A stretch of DNA of 64,000 nt from Pseudomonas fluorescens. GTDB lineage: Bacteria > Pseudomonadota > Gammaproteobacteria > Pseudomonadales > Pseudomonadaceae. The number at the start of each line of letters is the position of its first letter. The first letter of the stretch is position 1. Position numbers and translations under genes: made by a program. Positions 62,681-64,000 of this stretch are shown here, one piece after another. The notes beneath the pieces were generated by a model. It was not told the DNA's origin. It saw only the letters and a list, made by a program, of their open reading frames with translations, and made no database searches. The DNA is taken from the NCBI RefSeq assembly GCF_001648775.1, contig NZ_LVEJ01000018.1, forward strand, positions 53,379 to 117,378. Direction: 5' to 3'.

Positions 62681-63940
62681 TCAGCGCCACACCGGCAGGT
62701 AATCAAACACGAACAGCAGATGAGCGACCGCGCAGAGCACGCCGAAAAACAGCACCAGCACGATCATCGGCGTGCCGCCCCACACGCGATAGCGCGGGCT
62801 GCCAAAGCGCTTGCGCGAAGCCCGCGCCAGCAGGGCCGGGGTGATCACCGCCCACAATGTCGCCGCCAACCCGGCGAAACCGATGGCGTGCAGAAAGCCT
62901 TCCGGCCACAGAAAGCCACCGAGCATCGGCGGCGCGAAGGTCACGGCGGCGGTTTGCAGGCGACCGACGGGACTGTCATCGAAACCCAGCACATCGGCCA
63001 GGTAATCAAACAAACCCAGAGTCACCCCGAGAAATGAACAGGCCACGGCGAAGTTGGAGAAAAACGTCAGCAGCAGATCGACGTTGGCGCTGTTGAGCCT
63101 TGAACCCAGCGCGCTGATCAAGACATCGATGTTGCCGCCGCGCTGAGCAATGTCCTTGAACGCGTCGCGGGGAATGTTGCCCATGCTGCACAGCATCCAC
63201 ACCAGATACAGCGCCAGCGCGATCAGGGTGCCGCCGACCAGGCAGGCGCGAATCCGTTGCGGATCCTTGCCGTAATGCTTCATCAGGCTCGGCACGTTGC
63301 CGTGAAAACCGAACGAGGTCAGGCAGAAGGGCAGGGTCACCAGCAGGTAGGGCCAGTAATGGCTGTCGCCGTTGTTCAGATTGAGCAGCGTGGTGCTTTG
63401 CACATGGCCGAGCAAGCCGCCGAAGGTCAGGAAGAACGCGAGGATTTTTGCCCCGAACACCAGCGTGGTCATGCGGCTCACCGCCGTGGTGCTGAGCCAG
63501 ACAATGAACGCCACCAGCAGGGTGAAACACAGACCGCCGGCGCGCGATGACAGCGCCAACCCAAGCGATTGCGCGGTGTGATGAATCACCGAACCGCTGG
63601 CTGAAATGTAGGCGTAGGTCAGGGTGTAGAGGACAAACACGATGCTCAAGCCATTCAAGCGGTTCCAGCCACGCCCGAGCAGATCGCCGGTGATCGTGGA
63701 GAAACTCGCGCCTTCGCGGTAGTTGAGGTTGGCTTCAAGAATCATCAGGCCTGAATGCAGCGTGCAGAACCAGGCAAACAGCAGCACGGCGACCGAGCCG
63801 TAGAACCACAGGCCGGACATGATCACCGGCAGCGAAAACATGCCGGCACCGACGATGGTGCCGCCGATGATCATGGCGCCACCGAGGATCGAGGGCGCAC
63901 GTTCGACAGCGGGAACGGAGGATATTGAGGTGGAACGCAT
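62681..63940 (-). CDS. Aromatic amino-acid permease (HAAAP family, Mtr/TyrP-like)
   Basis: 419 residues, 11 membrane helices. GGAMIIGGTIVGAGMFSLPV is the HAAAP start, followed by FGFHGNVPSL and a C-terminal end in hydrophobic helices. Imports tryptophan or tyrosine with protons; which one cannot be told from the sequence. Monocistronic. Confidence 0.9.
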   Translation of the reverse strand: MRSTSISSVPAVERAPSILGGAMIIGGTIVGAGMFSLPVIMSGLWFYGSVAVLLFAWFCTLHSGLMILEANLNYREGASFSTITGDLLGRGWNRLNGLSIVFVLYTLTYAYISASGSVIHHTAQSLGLALSSRAGGLCFTLLVAFIVWLSTTAVSRMTTLVFGAKILAFFLTFGGLLGHVQSTTLLNLNNGDSHYWPYLLVTLPFCLTSFGFHGNVPSLMKHYGKDPQRIRACLVGGTLIALALYLVWMLCSMGNIPRDAFKDIAQRGGNIDVLISALGSRLNSANVDLLLTFFSNFAVACSFLGVTLGLFDYLADVLGFDDSPVGRLQTAAVTFAPPMLGGFLWPEGFLHAIGFAGLAATLWAVITPALLARASRKRFGSPRYRVWGGTPMIVLVLFFGVLCAVAHLLFVFDYLPVWR

Positions 63941-63990
63941 GGCAAGGCCCGCAATTTGAATTGTTATAGGTGCATCGACGCAAGGTCCCC

Positions 63991-64000
63991 TGTGGGAGCG
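63991..64000. repeat. REP element cut by the window end
   Basis: The last bases read tgtgggagcg, the start of a REP of the common type. Confidence 0.7.

Overview
The window reads as a chromosome segment of a Pseudomonas fluorescens-group bacterium. The basis is high GC with G/C-ended codons, typical Pseudomonas families (Gcd/OprB, AauRS-AatJQMP, CmoAB, an AsrA-like Lon, DUF6124, GlpM), and many copies of the classic P. fluorescens REP/REPIN palindrome (gtgggagcgagc...). Most of it is ordinary core or flexible chromosome. There are two accessory zones: about 0.4-8.3 kb, and 25.3-39.4 kb.

Region by region. 1-411: the 3' end of guaA. 412-5086: a small, apparently immobilised island at the guaA 3' end. 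It has a truncated tyrosine-integrase N-terminus, a translationally coupled two-gene operon (calcineurin-like metallophosphoesterase plus a 772-residue Hsp90/GHKL-type ATPase), terminators, and a decayed copy of the guaA 3' end that marks the far boundary. This operon is the best candidate in the window for an undescribed (probably anti-phage) system. 5087-8209: a large DUF6543-type toxin/effector whose TIKI/ChaN-like domain seems to have lost its catalytic residues. 8418-10294: a Tat-exported multicopper oxidase and tadA, which follow guaA directly in P. aeruginosa as I recall that map. 10667-16321: cmoB-cmoA, YhhN, an I42 protease inhibitor and Lon, separated by repeats. 16322-18715: repeats plus two small unknown genes. 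18716-22705: gcd and oprB (periplasmic glucose oxidation and uptake). 23006-25333: VF530, Pr6Pr, and a YqjH/YqjI-like siderophore-interacting protein/PadR pair.

25334-34177 is a complete class 5 (CS1/CFA-I type) fimbrial locus behind an AT-rich regulatory region full of inverted repeats. It encodes two pilins, an usher, a chaperone and three tip-adhesin paralogues, two of which have nearly identical 3' halves. 34193-39325 encodes a 1710-residue LRR plus NEL-type E3 ubiquitin ligase effector. 39513-42671 encodes a class A PBP-like protein with degenerate transglycosylase motifs.

43318-64000 is mostly amino-acid and nitrogen metabolism: an APC permease, an FMN glutamate-synthase-like protein, a LuxR/amidase/permease cluster, Nudix, LysE, GNAT, MetR, an alpha/beta hydrolase, a DsbA-like protein, GlpM, the AauRS two-component system with its AatJQMP acidic amino-acid ABC transporter, and an aromatic amino-acid permease. 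No rRNA, tRNA, CRISPR array, intact prophage or intact insertion sequence was recognised.
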